DNA from: Acidobacteriota bacterium
GTDB taxonomy: Bacteria > Acidobacteriota > Vicinamibacteria > Vicinamibacterales > CAVVIG01
Direction of reading: 5' to 3'
NCBI GenBank assembly: GCA_003222395.1
Contig: QHWB01000036.1
Span: forward strand, 62,001 to 126,000
DNA length: 64,000 bases
The notes beneath the pieces were generated by a model. That model was not told where the DNA came from, ran no database searches, and was given only the letters and a program-made list of their open reading frames with translations. Shown one piece after another: positions 33,826 to 41,670 of the stretch (positions are counted from its first letter, which is position 1; each line of letters begins with the position of its first letter). Position numbers and translations under genes: made by a program.

Positions 33826-34841
33826 CAATCCGCGACCCGCGTCAACGGGATGCCGAGCTGCCGTGCTTTTCGATATAGATTCGGCCGCTGAATGCCGAGC
33901 GCCTGGGCGGCATCCATCATCCGCCAGCCGTGATGTTGCAGCACGGCGGCGATATACTCACGCTCGAAACGCAGACGCGCCTCGCGCAGGTTGCCGGCGG
34001 GAGTGAACACCGCCGGGACGCGCCGGAGCTGCAGCGCAGGAAGCAGATGCTCGATCTGGACGATGTCTTCGCGCGCGTCCGTCACGACGCGTTCGAGCGC
34101 AGTGCGCAGCTCGCCGACGTTGCCGGGCCAGGTGAGCGCGCCCACCAGGGCGAGCGCCGCCTGCGTGAAGCTGCGCCGCGCCACGCCGTGCGCGTCGCAG
34201 ATGTCGTCGAGCAGCCGCGTCGCCAGCGCCGGCACGTCTTCCGCGCGGTCGCGCAGCGGCGGCAGATCGATTCGCGTCGACGACAACCGGCGGTAGAGAT
34301 CCATCCGGAAGCGATGCGCGTTCACGTCGGCGTCGATCGCGGGCGACGCACTCGCGACGAAGCGGAGGGCCGCCGCGGCCTGGACGCCGTCGACGCGCAT
34401 CTCGCCGTCGCGCGCGATGCGCGCCAGACGCGCCTGCGCCGCGGCCGGCAGTTCCGCCGCATCCTGCAGGAACAGCGTGCCGCCGCGCGCCGCCGCTACG
34501 CGGCCATCGCCCGAGATCGATTCGAGATCGGTCGGCGCATCCTGCGCCGGCGAACCGAAAAGCAAGCGATCGGCGCGCGCGGCGTCGACCGCTGCGCACT
34601 CGACGATCACATAGGGACCCGACGCCCGCCGGCTGCGCGCGTGGAGCTCGCGCGCAACCGATTCGACGGCGGCGCCTGGTTCGGCCGTCAGCAGAACAGC
34701 GCCGTCCATGGCGGCGGCACGGCGCACGAGCTCCTGCGCGCGGGTGATGGCCGGCGAGTGGCCGACCAGCTCCAGCGGCGAAGCGGTTGGGGCACGAGAG
34801 AGCCGAGTACCCGCGTCCGCCCGGATTAGGGGATCCGGCAT
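33825..34841 (-). CDS. Sigma-54-activator-like regulator with degenerate AAA+ motifs
   Basis: A 338-aa protein with the layout of a sigma-54 interaction domain plus a C-terminal Fis-type helix-turn-helix (AAQALGIQRPNLYRKARQLG). Key residues are missing: Walker A GESGTGKE reads AEPGAAVE, GAFTGA is absent (LFGSPAQDAPTD), Walker B FLDE reads FLQD, and WPGNVREL reads WPGNVGEL. It should therefore not hydrolyse ATP or remodel sigma-54 holoenzyme, but may bind DNA. The ATG at 34841 follows an AAAGGAG sequence at a short 3-nt spacing; longer starts (GTG 34913) lack such a site. It heads the polysaccharide operon and may control it. Confidence 0.82.
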   Translation of the reverse strand: MPDPLIRADAGTRLSRAPTASPLELVGHSPAITRAQELVRRAAAMDGAVLLTAEPGAAVESVARELHARSRRASGPYVIVECAAVDAARADRLLFGSPAQDAPTDLESISGDGRVAAARGGTLFLQDAAELPAAAQARLARIARDGEMRVDGVQAAAALRFVASASPAIDADVNAHRFRMDLYRRLSSTRIDLPPLRDRAEDVPALATRLLDDICDAHGVARRSFTQAALALVGALTWPGNVGELRTALERVVTDAREDIVQIEHLLPALQLRRVPAVFTPAGNLREARLRFEREYIAAVLQHHGWRMMDAAQALGIQRPNLYRKARQLGIPLTRVAD

Positions 34842-34963
34842 AGGCTCCTTTGGGTCAAATCCGACCTTGTTGAGAGAAGTGAGACTCGAAACGGGAGAGC
34901 TTCGCCCCGTCACTTACAGCGAGAAATGACAAGGATCGACTTATTGGCGCTTTAGAGACGAGT

Positions 34964-35067
34964 TGTATCAGCTGCGATACAGAAGCTGATCGCCGTCGAT
35001 ACGGCGCACGGCCATCATCATTTATCGGTCTCCGCGACTGTATCAGTATGGATTCGGCGCGTGTATC
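34964..35067. promoter_or_regulatory. Repeated TGTATC motifs upstream of the polysaccharide operon
   Basis: The 241-bp gap between the regulator gene and the membrane-protein gene contains TGTATC at 34964, 35039 and 35062, the first paired with GATACA (34976-34981) as an inverted repeat with a 6-nt centre. These could be operator half-sites for the adjacent Fis-type regulator or another protein. No gene is visible in the gap. Confidence 0.35.
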
Positions 35068-35082
35068 TGAGCGGAAACGCGG

Positions 35083-35586
35083 TCAGTCCTGTCGGGGTGG
35101 CTGAGGAGGCGGTGCGGGAGCGGCAGGAGGGGCCGGCGACATGGCGCCGGTCGAATGAACCACTTCGGTGCTGCGCTCAATGAATCCGTTGATCAGGAAC
35201 GCCAAACCCATCACCACGAGGAATCCGCCGACGCCGATTGCCGTCTGGGGGTTTTCGTCCGCGAACGCGATCAGCACCATCAGCCCGAATCCGACGCCCA
35301 TCAGCGTGACGCCGGCGCGGCGATGGCGGCCGCCATTGCCCGAGCGGTGGTCGTGAAATTCACGGCGATGCGTTTCCATGCGCTCGAAGCGCCGCATCGC
35401 GCGATCGAATCCGGGCGGATCGGTTTCGGGGGCGGGCACGAGGCCGCGCTCGATCATCGCGATGCGTTCCTTGATCTCGAGCTCGCGCACGCGCGCGCGC
35501 GCGAGCGTTTTGATGATGCCGTATGTGAATGCGCCGACGATGGCGACGATCGGGATCGCGAAGGGTCCGTAGGTCCAGCTGTCCAT
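35083..35586 (-). CDS. DUF6249-like two-segment membrane protein
   Basis: A 167-aa protein with one N-terminal membrane helix (PIVAIVGAFTYGIIKTLA), a charged region with IAMIERGLVP, two further hydrophobic segments (about 95-135) and a Pro/Ala-rich tail. It resembles DUF6249-type proteins of Acidobacteriota, of unknown function. It is divergently transcribed from an ECF sigma factor gene with a matching promoter element, so it is probably a member of that regulon. Only 6 nt separate the -10-like TCTAA from the ATG, so its mRNA may be leaderless. Confidence 0.75.
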   Translation of the reverse strand: MDSWTYGPFAIPIVAIVGAFTYGIIKTLARARVRELEIKERIAMIERGLVPAPETDPPGFDRAMRRFERMETHRREFHDHRSGNGGRHRRAGVTLMGVGFGLMVLIAFADENPQTAIGVGGFLVVMGLAFLINGFIERSTEVVHSTGAMSPAPPAAPAPPPQPPRQD

Positions 35587-35592
35587 GACCCA

Positions 35593-35662
35593 TTAGACTG
35601 AGCGCGATCCTGAATTGTTTCACGACGCGCGTCGAAACAATTTGCGCACCCGCGTGTTCTAA
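35593..35662. promoter_or_regulatory. Symmetric divergent ECF-type promoter pair
   Basis: On each strand the sequence reads GAAACAATT, then TCTAAT; the gap between GAAAC and TCTAA is 19 nt in both directions (plus: 35634-35638 and 35658-35662; minus: 35621-35617 and 35597-35593). GAAAC-type -35 elements are typical of ECF sigma factors. The two promoters face the sigma gene itself and the divergent membrane-protein gene, which fits autoregulation. The -10-like element ends 5-6 nt before each start codon. Confidence 0.6.
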
Positions 35663-35667
35663 TACGA

Positions 35668-36228
35668 ATGTCGCCGATGGATCGGGTGAACGAGCGCGAG
35701 CTCGTCGAGCGCTGCCGTTCGGGCGACGAGCGCGCTTTTCAGGATCTGATCGATCGGTACAAGGATCTGGTGTTCGCCTTGATCGCACGAACGGTCCAGG
35801 ATCGCGGTCGCGCCGAAGACCTCGCGCAGGAGGTGTTCCTGCGGGTTCATCGAGGGCTGCCGTACTTTCGCGGCGAGGCGCGCCTCTCCACGTGGATCTA
35901 CCGCATCGTCGCGAACGTCTGCCTGCAGGAGCACGGGCGCGGCGCGGCGCCGGTGTCGATCGACGACTCGCGCGTGAGCGGCCGCGTGACGAGCGCGACG
36001 TCGAGCGCGGATCGGCGCTTCGGCGATCTCGAGCTGCGCGATCGCCTCGAGAAAGCGATCGCGCGGCTGCCGGCGAACTATCGGCTGCTGATCGCCGCGC
36101 ATTATCTCGAAGGCGTGCAGTACGAAGATCTCGCGAGCGCGCTGGATCTGCCGCTCGGCACCGTGAAGACGCAGCTGCACCGCGCAAAGCAGCAGCTGCG
36201 CAGGCTGTTGGAGACCGAACTGAAATGA
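35668..36228 (+). CDS. ECF-family RNA polymerase sigma factor
   Basis: A 186-aa sigma factor with region 2 (DLVFALIARTVQDRGRAEDLAQEVFLR begins about residue 35; key segment DLAQEVFLRVHRGL) and region 4 (AIARLPANYRLLIAAHYLEG, then LPLGTVKTQLHRAKQQL). Regions 1.1 and 3 are absent, as expected for ECF members. It has its own ECF-like promoter directly upstream and is followed by a zinc-finger anti-sigma-like gene after 302 bp of repeats. No ribosome-binding site precedes the ATG, consistent with a leaderless transcript. Confidence 0.93.
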   Translation: MSPMDRVNERELVERCRSGDERAFQDLIDRYKDLVFALIARTVQDRGRAEDLAQEVFLRVHRGLPYFRGEARLSTWIYRIVANVCLQEHGRGAAPVSIDDSRVSGRVTSATSSADRRFGDLELRDRLEKAIARLPANYRLLIAAHYLEGVQYEDLASALDLPLGTVKTQLHRAKQQLRRLLETELK

Positions 36229-36230
36229 CG

Positions 36231-36290
36231 ATTGGGTTCTTGGTTCAGGGTTCGGTTGCTGGTTGTTGGAGGCTGGTTGCTGGGACTGAA
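36231..36290. repeat. Heptamer repeat array (GGTTGCT family)
   Basis: Imperfect 7-bp units GGTTGCT, GGTTGTT, GGAGGCT, GGTTGCT follow the sigma factor gene. The same heptamer family appears at 25039-25079. Confidence 0.6.
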
Positions 36291-36296
36291 GTCGCA

Positions 36297-36502
36297 AGCG
36301 TAAGCGAGCCGCGACAGGTGCGCGGACGTGGGGCCTTAAGCCATAAACCTGATTCGGAGGACGACGCCGCGAATTACCGCGGCGAGCGTAAGCGAGCCGC
36401 GACAGGTGCGCGGATGTGGGGCCTTAAGCCATAAACCTGATTTGGAGGACGACGCCGCGAATTACCGCGGCGAGCGTAAGCGAGCCGCGACAGGTGCGCG
36501 GG
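36297..36502. repeat. 88-bp tandem repeat, about 2.3 copies
   Basis: Copies start at 36297, 36385 and 36473 (exact 88-bp period). Copies 1 and 2 differ at only two visible positions (GGACGTGG/GGATGTGG and GATTCGG/GATTTGG). Each unit contains a CGCGGC...GCCGCG inverted repeat spanning the unit boundary. With the heptamers it fills the sigma/anti-sigma gap; no gene is seen here. Confidence 0.9.
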
Positions 36503-36518
36503 GGTGGGGCCCCGCGCA
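36495..36518. other. Strong GC hairpin before the anti-sigma-like gene
   Basis: A 9-bp stem TGCGCGGGG/CCCCGCGCA with a 6-nt loop lies 12 nt before the ATG at 36531 and overlaps the last partial copy of the 88-bp repeat. It could act as a terminator-like or translation-attenuating structure between sigma and anti-sigma genes. Confidence 0.5.
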
Positions 36519-36530
36519 CAAAATAAGAAA

Positions 36531-37010
36531 ATGTTCTGCGACGAAGCCCTCGATTCGTTGGAAGCGATCGCCGGCGGCGAGCTGACGGCCGACGGACGGA
36601 TTGCCGCGCACCTCGCGTCGTGCGCGAACTGCGCGGCGGCGCTCGAAAGCGCGCGGGCGCTCGAAACGATGCTGCGCGGCCGTCCCGTCCCCGCGGCGCC
36701 GGCGCAGTTCACGATACGCACGCTCGGCCGCGTGCGCCGCGCGCGCTGGCGCTCCGAGCAGTTTCTCGACGCCGGCTTCAACGTCGCGATTGGCGTCGTC
36801 GTGCTGGCGGTGATCGGCGGCATCTGGATGCTGTTGAACCGCAGCGGCCTCGCCGCGGTCAGCAACGACGCGGTCGATCTGTTCGGGAACGGCCTCGTCA
36901 CGTTCGCGCGCCGCATCGCGCCATCGCTGCCCCTCTACGCCGGCGCTGCGGGTCTGCTCGCGACCGCGCTCGGCATCTGGTGGTGGGCGGAACGAGATGT
37001 AACCTTGTGA
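36531..37010 (+). CDS. Membrane-anchored zinc-finger anti-sigma-like protein
   Basis: A 159-aa protein. The N-terminal zinc-finger region (MFCDEALDSLEAIAGGEL, then HLASCANC) has the HxxxCxxC anti-sigma pattern. Two hydrophobic segments follow (about 80-98, VAIGVVVLAVIGGIWMLL, and about 133-152). The ATG at 36531 gives the family N-terminus; an earlier GTG at 36504 lies in the hairpin. It should hold the upstream ECF sigma factor at the membrane. No ribosome-binding site is evident. Confidence 0.78.
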   Translation: MFCDEALDSLEAIAGGELTADGRIAAHLASCANCAAALESARALETMLRGRPVPAAPAQFTIRTLGRVRRARWRSEQFLDAGFNVAIGVVVLAVIGGIWMLLNRSGLAAVSNDAVDLFGNGLVTFARRIAPSLPLYAGAAGLLATALGIWWWAERDVTL

Positions 37011-37077
37011 TTGCGGATTGGGATCGCGGATTGTCGTGCCGCAATCGCCAAATCCGCCATCCCATCCGCAATCGGCG
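37011..37077. repeat. Heptamer inverted repeat (GCGGATTGGGAT type)
   Basis: ATTGCGGATTGGGATCGCGG and the facing CCATCCCATCCGCAATC can fold into a long hairpin immediately upstream of the adenine methylase start. It takes up the whole gap between the two genes. Confidence 0.6.
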
Positions 37078-38013
37078 ATGACTCAACCTCTGTTGAAATG
37101 GCCCGGCGGCAAACGTCAACTGCTGCCGCATCTTCGCCGGTTCTATCCAAGTTCGTTCAATCGATACATCGAACCATTCGTCGGGAGCGGCGCCGTATTC
37201 TTCGATCTGCACGCATCGGGGCGGCTGCGCGACCACGATGTGGTGCTCATCGACTCGAACGCCGATCTGATCGGCTGCTACGAGACGGTTCGCGACGCGC
37301 CGCACGCGATCGCCGACGCGCTCGAACGGCTCGCGGCGGCGCACGCGATCGACGGGGACTCGCACTACCTCGCTGTTCGGAACGAACGTTTCAATCCGAT
37401 GCGCGATCGACTGCGTAGGGCCGACGGCGGTATCACGTACACGCCCGAGCTCGCAGCGATGTTCATCTATCTGAATCGCACCGGCTTCAACGGACTCTTC
37501 AGGTTGAATCGGCGCGGTGAATTCAACGTGCCGCCGGGCCGGTACCTTCGGCCGCGGATCGCCGACCGCGAGAGGCTCGCCCGCGTCGCCGAGGCGCTCG
37601 CGTCGACAGGCGTCCGGCTGATCTGGGGAGGATTCGAGCGTGCATGCGAAATCGCCGAGCACGACGATTTCGTCTATTTCGATCCGCCGTACGCGCCGCT
37701 GACGCCGACCGCGAGCTTCACCTCGTACACGGCGGCGTGTTTCGATCGCGACGATCAGGCGCGGCTACAGAAGACCGTCGTGGGGCTCGCGAGGCGCGGA
37801 TGCTACGTCCTCGTCAGCAACTCAACCGCGGATGAGATCGCCGAGTTGTACGAGGGGTGCGATGTCGTGCGTGCGGCAGGACTGCGCACACTGCGCGTCG
37901 CGGCCCGGCGCGCAATCAACAGCAATGCCTCGCGGCGCGGACCGGTTGAGGAATATCTGATTACCAACGTGACGGCCGACTCGACCTACGCTCAGGCCAG
38001 CCAGACGAGCTGA
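37078..38013 (+). CDS. D12-class DNA adenine N6-methyltransferase
   Basis: A 311-aa enzyme of the Dam/D12 class, which transfers a methyl group from SAM to adenine in DNA. Seen: LLKWPGGKRQLLP at the N-terminus, EPFVGSGAVFFD (SAM-binding motif I), and the catalytic DPPY in VYFDPPYAPLT (about residue 200). The start ATG is the first Met after a heptamer hairpin. No restriction endonuclease gene is adjacent, so it looks like an orphan methylase involved in regulation or repair; the target site is unknown. Confidence 0.9.
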   Translation: MTQPLLKWPGGKRQLLPHLRRFYPSSFNRYIEPFVGSGAVFFDLHASGRLRDHDVVLIDSNADLIGCYETVRDAPHAIADALERLAAAHAIDGDSHYLAVRNERFNPMRDRLRRADGGITYTPELAAMFIYLNRTGFNGLFRLNRRGEFNVPPGRYLRPRIADRERLARVAEALASTGVRLIWGGFERACEIAEHDDFVYFDPPYAPLTPTASFTSYTAACFDRDDQARLQKTVVGLARRGCYVLVSNSTADEIAELYEGCDVVRAAGLRTLRVAARRAINSNASRRGPVEEYLITNVTADSTYAQASQTS

Positions 38014-38276
38014 CGGCACTGCGGACAGGCGCACGCCATTCGCAGATCGCCTTCGAACGACACGAAGCCGCCGCGACCGGCGCTCCCGCAGCACGGACAA
38101 ATAGCTTCAGTGCCAGCATCCAGTGTCGCGACACGGAACGCACGTCCGCTCGTCGGGGCAGGGGAGGACGTCGGCGCTCGAAGGATGGCGCAATACCCAG
38201 TGATAAAGGGCGGGCATTTGGCGGCGGATGGTACCCGTACATGCTCAGCTGTAACGCGAAAATGTGCAGCAGGCAC
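37992..38276 (-). CDS. Small zinc-ribbon protein (hypothetical)
   Basis: A 94-aa ORF convergent with the adenine methylase and overlapping its last codons. The C-terminal 40 residues contain CPCCGSAGRGG and, after 12 more residues, CACPQCRQLVW, a pattern fit to bind one zinc. The first 50 residues are low in recognisable features, so the true start may be internal. No family is recognised. Confidence 0.4.
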   Translation of the reverse strand: MPAAHFRVTAEHVRVPSAAKCPPFITGYCAILRAPTSSPAPTSGRAFRVATLDAGTEAICPCCGSAGRGGFVSFEGDLRMACACPQCRQLVWLA

Positions 38277-38301
38277 GTGCTACCCTGTGATGTTCGAGAA
38301 C

Positions 38302-38385
38302 GCGAAAGTGGCGGAATTGGCAGACGCGCCGGACTTAGGATCCGGTAGCCGAAAGGCTATGGGGGTTCGAGTCCCCCCTTTCGCA
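38302..38385 (+). tRNA. tRNA-Leu (anticodon UAG)
   Basis: An 84-nt cloverleaf with acceptor stem GCGAAAG/CTTTCGC, D-arm, anticodon stem CCGGA/TCCGG around loop CTTAGGA (anticodon TAG), a long class II variable arm (AGCCGAAAGGCT) and T-arm GGGGGTTCGAGTCCCCC. The long variable arm and anticodon fit tRNA-Leu reading CUN codons. CCA is not encoded. About 90 bp without a gene separate it from trigger factor. Confidence 0.95.
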
Positions 38386-38476
38386 ACCTCCGTGCGGCGT
38401 GAATGGCACATTGCGATCACGCATGAGGACCTCCACACTGCGGCCTGTGTCGCGGGGTCAATTACCAGATAGATAA

Positions 38477-39751
38477 ATGAAAACGGAATTCGTCGACGTC
38501 AACGAGACGCGCAAGAACGTGCGCGTGGAGATCCCTCAGGACGTGGTCGCGGCCGAAATCGATCGCGTGGCGCGCGACTACTCGCGGCGCGCGAAGATTC
38601 CGGGTTTCCGGCCAGGCAAAGCGCCGGCGCGCGTCATCAAGCAGCGGTTCAAGGATCAGATTCTTCACGACGTCGCGCACGACCTTATTCCGCGCGCCGT
38701 CGACGACGCGCTGCGCGAGCGCGGCGTCGAGGCGGTCGACACGCCCGATGTCCGCGACGTCACGCTCGAAGAAGGTCAGCCGTTGACGTTCACGGCGTCG
38801 TTCGACACGGTACCGTCGTTCGACCCGGGCGAGTTCTCCACGATCGCCCTGAATCGTCCGCGCGTCGACATCGCCGAAGAAGCCGTCGACGGCGCGCTGC
38901 AACGGCTGCGCGAGCGATCCGCGCGATTCGAGCCGATCGAAGGGCGCGGCCTCGATCACGGCGATACAGCTGTGGTCGACCTCGAACGGCGCGACGCGAG
39001 CGGCAAACCTGACTCGCACCACGATGTTCCGATCGAGCTCGGGGCCAAAGCAAATCCTCCCGGGTTCGACGAGCAGTTGCTCGGCCTCACCGCAGGCGCG
39101 ACGAAGTCCTTCACGGTGCATTTCCCCGAGGACTACCCGATCGGGGAGCTTGCGAACAGCGATATGTCGTATACAGTGGCGGTGAAAGGACTGAAACGTC
39201 GTGTCCTGCCCGAGCTCGATGACGAATTCGCGAAGGATCTCGGCGTCGAATCGCTCGATGCGCTCCGCGCGCGCGTCCGCGAGGACCTCGAGCACGAGGC
39301 GCGACATGCAGCGGAGCGCGACGTCCGCGGCGAGCTCATGAAGCAGCTGGCCACGCGGCTGCCGTTCGACGCGCCCGACTCGCTCGTCGAACGCGAAGTC
39401 GATCGCCGCGTCGAGGAGTTCGCGCATCGCCTCATGGATCAGCAGATCGATCCGCGTCAGGCGGGCATCGACTGGAACGCCTTCCGCGAAAGCCAGCGCG
39501 AGGTCGCCCGTGAATCGGTCGCCGCGGCGCTCGTGCTGCAGGAAGTGACGCGACGCGAGCGGATCGACGTCACGGGAGACGAGGTCGATCGCGAGGTGGA
39601 GCGTTACGCGGAACGCACCGGCCGCACGACTGCGGCCGTGCGCGCGGCGCTCGAGAAAGAAGGAGGCTTGTCGCGCGTCGCCGCAGGTTTGCGGCGGGAG
39701 AAGTCAATTGACTTCGTGATGTCGCGTGCTACAATCGCGGGGAATTCGTAA
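38477..39751 (+). CDS. tig: Trigger factor
   Basis: A 424-aa ribosome-associated chaperone and peptidyl-prolyl isomerase. The N-terminal ribosome-binding domain carries the signature-like GFRPGKAP (residues about 47-54), a central FKBP-like domain follows (about 150-235), and the C-terminal helical chaperone domain is rich in charged residues. It is the first gene of a tig-clpP-clpX-lon block, a widely conserved order linking folding and proteolysis. The ATG is the only sensible start. Confidence 0.95.
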   Translation: MKTEFVDVNETRKNVRVEIPQDVVAAEIDRVARDYSRRAKIPGFRPGKAPARVIKQRFKDQILHDVAHDLIPRAVDDALRERGVEAVDTPDVRDVTLEEGQPLTFTASFDTVPSFDPGEFSTIALNRPRVDIAEEAVDGALQRLRERSARFEPIEGRGLDHGDTAVVDLERRDASGKPDSHHDVPIELGAKANPPGFDEQLLGLTAGATKSFTVHFPEDYPIGELANSDMSYTVAVKGLKRRVLPELDDEFAKDLGVESLDALRARVREDLEHEARHAAERDVRGELMKQLATRLPFDAPDSLVEREVDRRVEEFAHRLMDQQIDPRQAGIDWNAFRESQREVARESVAAALVLQEVTRRERIDVTGDEVDREVERYAERTGRTTAAVRAALEKEGGLSRVAAGLRREKSIDFVMSRATIAGNS

Positions 39752-39809
39752 CACAACCCTTCGCGACGCACGAACTTCCCCGACAAGCCAGCAGCAAACC
39801 CGACACTTT

Positions 39810-40415
39810 ATGCGACCTGATCCGCGCCAGCAGCTCGTCCCCATGGTCGTCGAACAGACCAATCGCGGCGAACGCGCCTACGACATCTTCTCGCGGCTGC
39901 TCAAGGACAGCATCATCTTCATCGGCACGCCGATCGACGACGGGATCGCCAATCTCGTGATCGCGCAGATGCTGTTCCTCGAAGCCGAAGATCCCGACAA
40001 AGACATTCAGTTGTACTTGAATAGTCCCGGCGGCTCGATCACGGCTGGGCTCGCCATCTACGACACGATGCAGTTCATCAAGCCGGACGTCCAGACCATC
40101 TGCATCGGCCAGGCCGCGTCGATGGCCGCGGTGCTCCTGGCCGCGGGGGCGAAAGGAAAGCGCTTCTCGCTTCCAAATTCACGGATCGTCATTCACCAGC
40201 CGCTGATGTCTGGATTGGCGGGCCAAGCGACCGATATTGATATTGCAGCCCGTGAGATTCTGCGCATGCGGGAGCGCATCAATGCCATTCTGGTCAATCA
40301 CACGGGTCAAGTCGAAAAACGTATTCAGGAAGATACCGAGCGCGACTACATCATGACGGCCGATCAGGGCAAGGAATACGGTATTATTGATGATGTCATC
40401 CGCAAAAGGGCGTAA
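39810..40415 (+). CDS. clpP: ATP-dependent Clp protease proteolytic subunit
   Basis: A 201-aa ClpP. The catalytic Ser is in GQAASMAA, the His in VIHQPL and the Asp in the segment [23 protein letters not shown] matches the substrate-binding/oligomer region. Length is normal. The ATG at 39810 yields [16 protein letters not shown]; the Met at position 12 is an alternative. The stop is directly followed by the clpX ATG. Confidence 0.96.
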   Translation: MRPDPRQQLVPMVVEQTNRGERAYDIFSRLLKDSIIFIGTPIDDGIANLVIAQMLFLEAEDPDKDIQLYLNSPGGSITAGLAIYDTMQFIKPDVQTICIGQAASMAAVLLAAGAKGKRFSLPNSRIVIHQPLMSGLAGQATDIDIAAREILRMRERINAILVNHTGQVEKRIQEDTERDYIMTADQGKEYGIIDDVIRKRA

Positions 40416-41663
40416 ATGGTGAAAAAGGCCGGCGAAACCGAGGTCCTCCGCTGCTCCTTCTGCAACAAGGACCAGAACGACGTCCGCAAGCTCATCGCGG
40501 GACCGACCGTCTTCATCTGCGATGAATGCGTCGAGGTCTGCAACGACATCATCGCGGACGACAATCGGTTCGAGAACCGCGGCACGCGGTCCTCGCTGCC
40601 CACCCCGCAGGAGATCAAGAAGTTCCTCGACGAGTACGTCATCGGCCAGGAGCGGACGAAGAAGAAGCTGGCCGTCGCCGTCTACAACCATTACAAGCGG
40701 ATTGAAATCCAGAAGCAGCCGCGCAGCCGCAACGACATCGAGCTGACCAAGAGCAACATCCTGCTGATCGGCCCCACCGGCACCGGCAAGACGCTGCTCG
40801 CGCAGACGCTCGCCAAGCTGCTCTCGGTTCCCTTCACGATCGTCGACGCCACGACGCTCACCGAAGCCGGCTATGTCGGCGAGGACGTCGAGAACATCAT
40901 CCTCAAGCTGCTGCAGGCCGCGGGCGGGGACATCGAGAAATGCCAGCAGGGGATCATCTATATCGACGAAGTCGACAAGATCTGCCGCAAGGACGAGAAC
41001 CCCTCGATCACGCGCGACGTGTCGGGTGAAGGCGTCCAGCAGGCGCTGTTGAAGATCCTGGAGGGCACGGTCGCCAACGTCCCGCCGCAGGGCGGACGCA
41101 AGCATCCGCATCAGGAATTCTTCCAGGTCGACACGACGAACATCCTCTTCATCTGCGGCGGCGCCTTCGTCGGGCTCGACAAGCAGATCGAGCGCCGCGT
41201 CGGCAAGAAGACGCTCGGCTTCAAGGCCGACGTCAAGTCGATCCGGTCGCGCGACATCGGCGCGACGCTCGAGCAGCTCGAGCCGCAGGATCTCATCAAG
41301 TACGGTCTCATCCCCGAGTTCGTCGGCCGCCTGCCGGTCATCGGCACGCTGCACGAGCTCGACAAGGCGGCCCTCATCCAGATCCTCACGCAGCCGCGCA
41401 ACGCCATCACGCGGCAGTACATGAAGCTGTTCGAGTACGAGAACGTGAAGCTCCGGTTCACCGACGATGCGCTCGAGGCGATCGCGGAATCGGCGCTCGA
41501 ACGGAAGATCGGCGCGCGCGGCCTCCGGATGATCATCGAAGACCTGATGCTCGACCTGATGTATCAGGTGCCGAATCAGAAGAAGGTGCGCGAGGTCACG
41601 ATTACGCGTGAGGTGGTCCTCGCCAAGGACAAGCCCATCACGTTGATCGAGAAAGCGGGATAG
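40416..41663 (+). CDS. clpX: ATP-dependent Clp protease ATP-binding subunit ClpX
   Basis: A 415-aa AAA+ unfoldase that feeds substrates to ClpP. An N-terminal C4 zinc finger ([14 protein letters not shown]), Walker A GPTGTGKT, Walker [11 protein letters not shown] and the ClpP-docking-type loop ([16 protein letters not shown] region) are present, and the length is normal. It follows clpP with no gap. Confidence 0.97.
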   Translation: MVKKAGETEVLRCSFCNKDQNDVRKLIAGPTVFICDECVEVCNDIIADDNRFENRGTRSSLPTPQEIKKFLDEYVIGQERTKKKLAVAVYNHYKRIEIQKQPRSRNDIELTKSNILLIGPTGTGKTLLAQTLAKLLSVPFTIVDATTLTEAGYVGEDVENIILKLLQAAGGDIEKCQQGIIYIDEVDKICRKDENPSITRDVSGEGVQQALLKILEGTVANVPPQGGRKHPHQEFFQVDTTNILFICGGAFVGLDKQIERRVGKKTLGFKADVKSIRSRDIGATLEQLEPQDLIKYGLIPEFVGRLPVIGTLHELDKAALIQILTQPRNAITRQYMKLFEYENVKLRFTDDALEAIAESALERKIGARGLRMIIEDLMLDLMYQVPNQKKVREVTITREVVLAKDKPITLIEKAG

Positions 41664-41670
41664 GCTCACA

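Noticed and set aside
36504-36530. GTG at 36504 as start of the anti-sigma-like gene
   Set aside because: It falls inside a stable hairpin and adds nine residues not fitting the zinc-finger N-terminus; the ATG at 36531 is better.
37078-38276. Restriction-modification pair (methylase plus small ORF)
   Set aside because: The neighbouring ORF is a small zinc-ribbon protein with no endonuclease motif.
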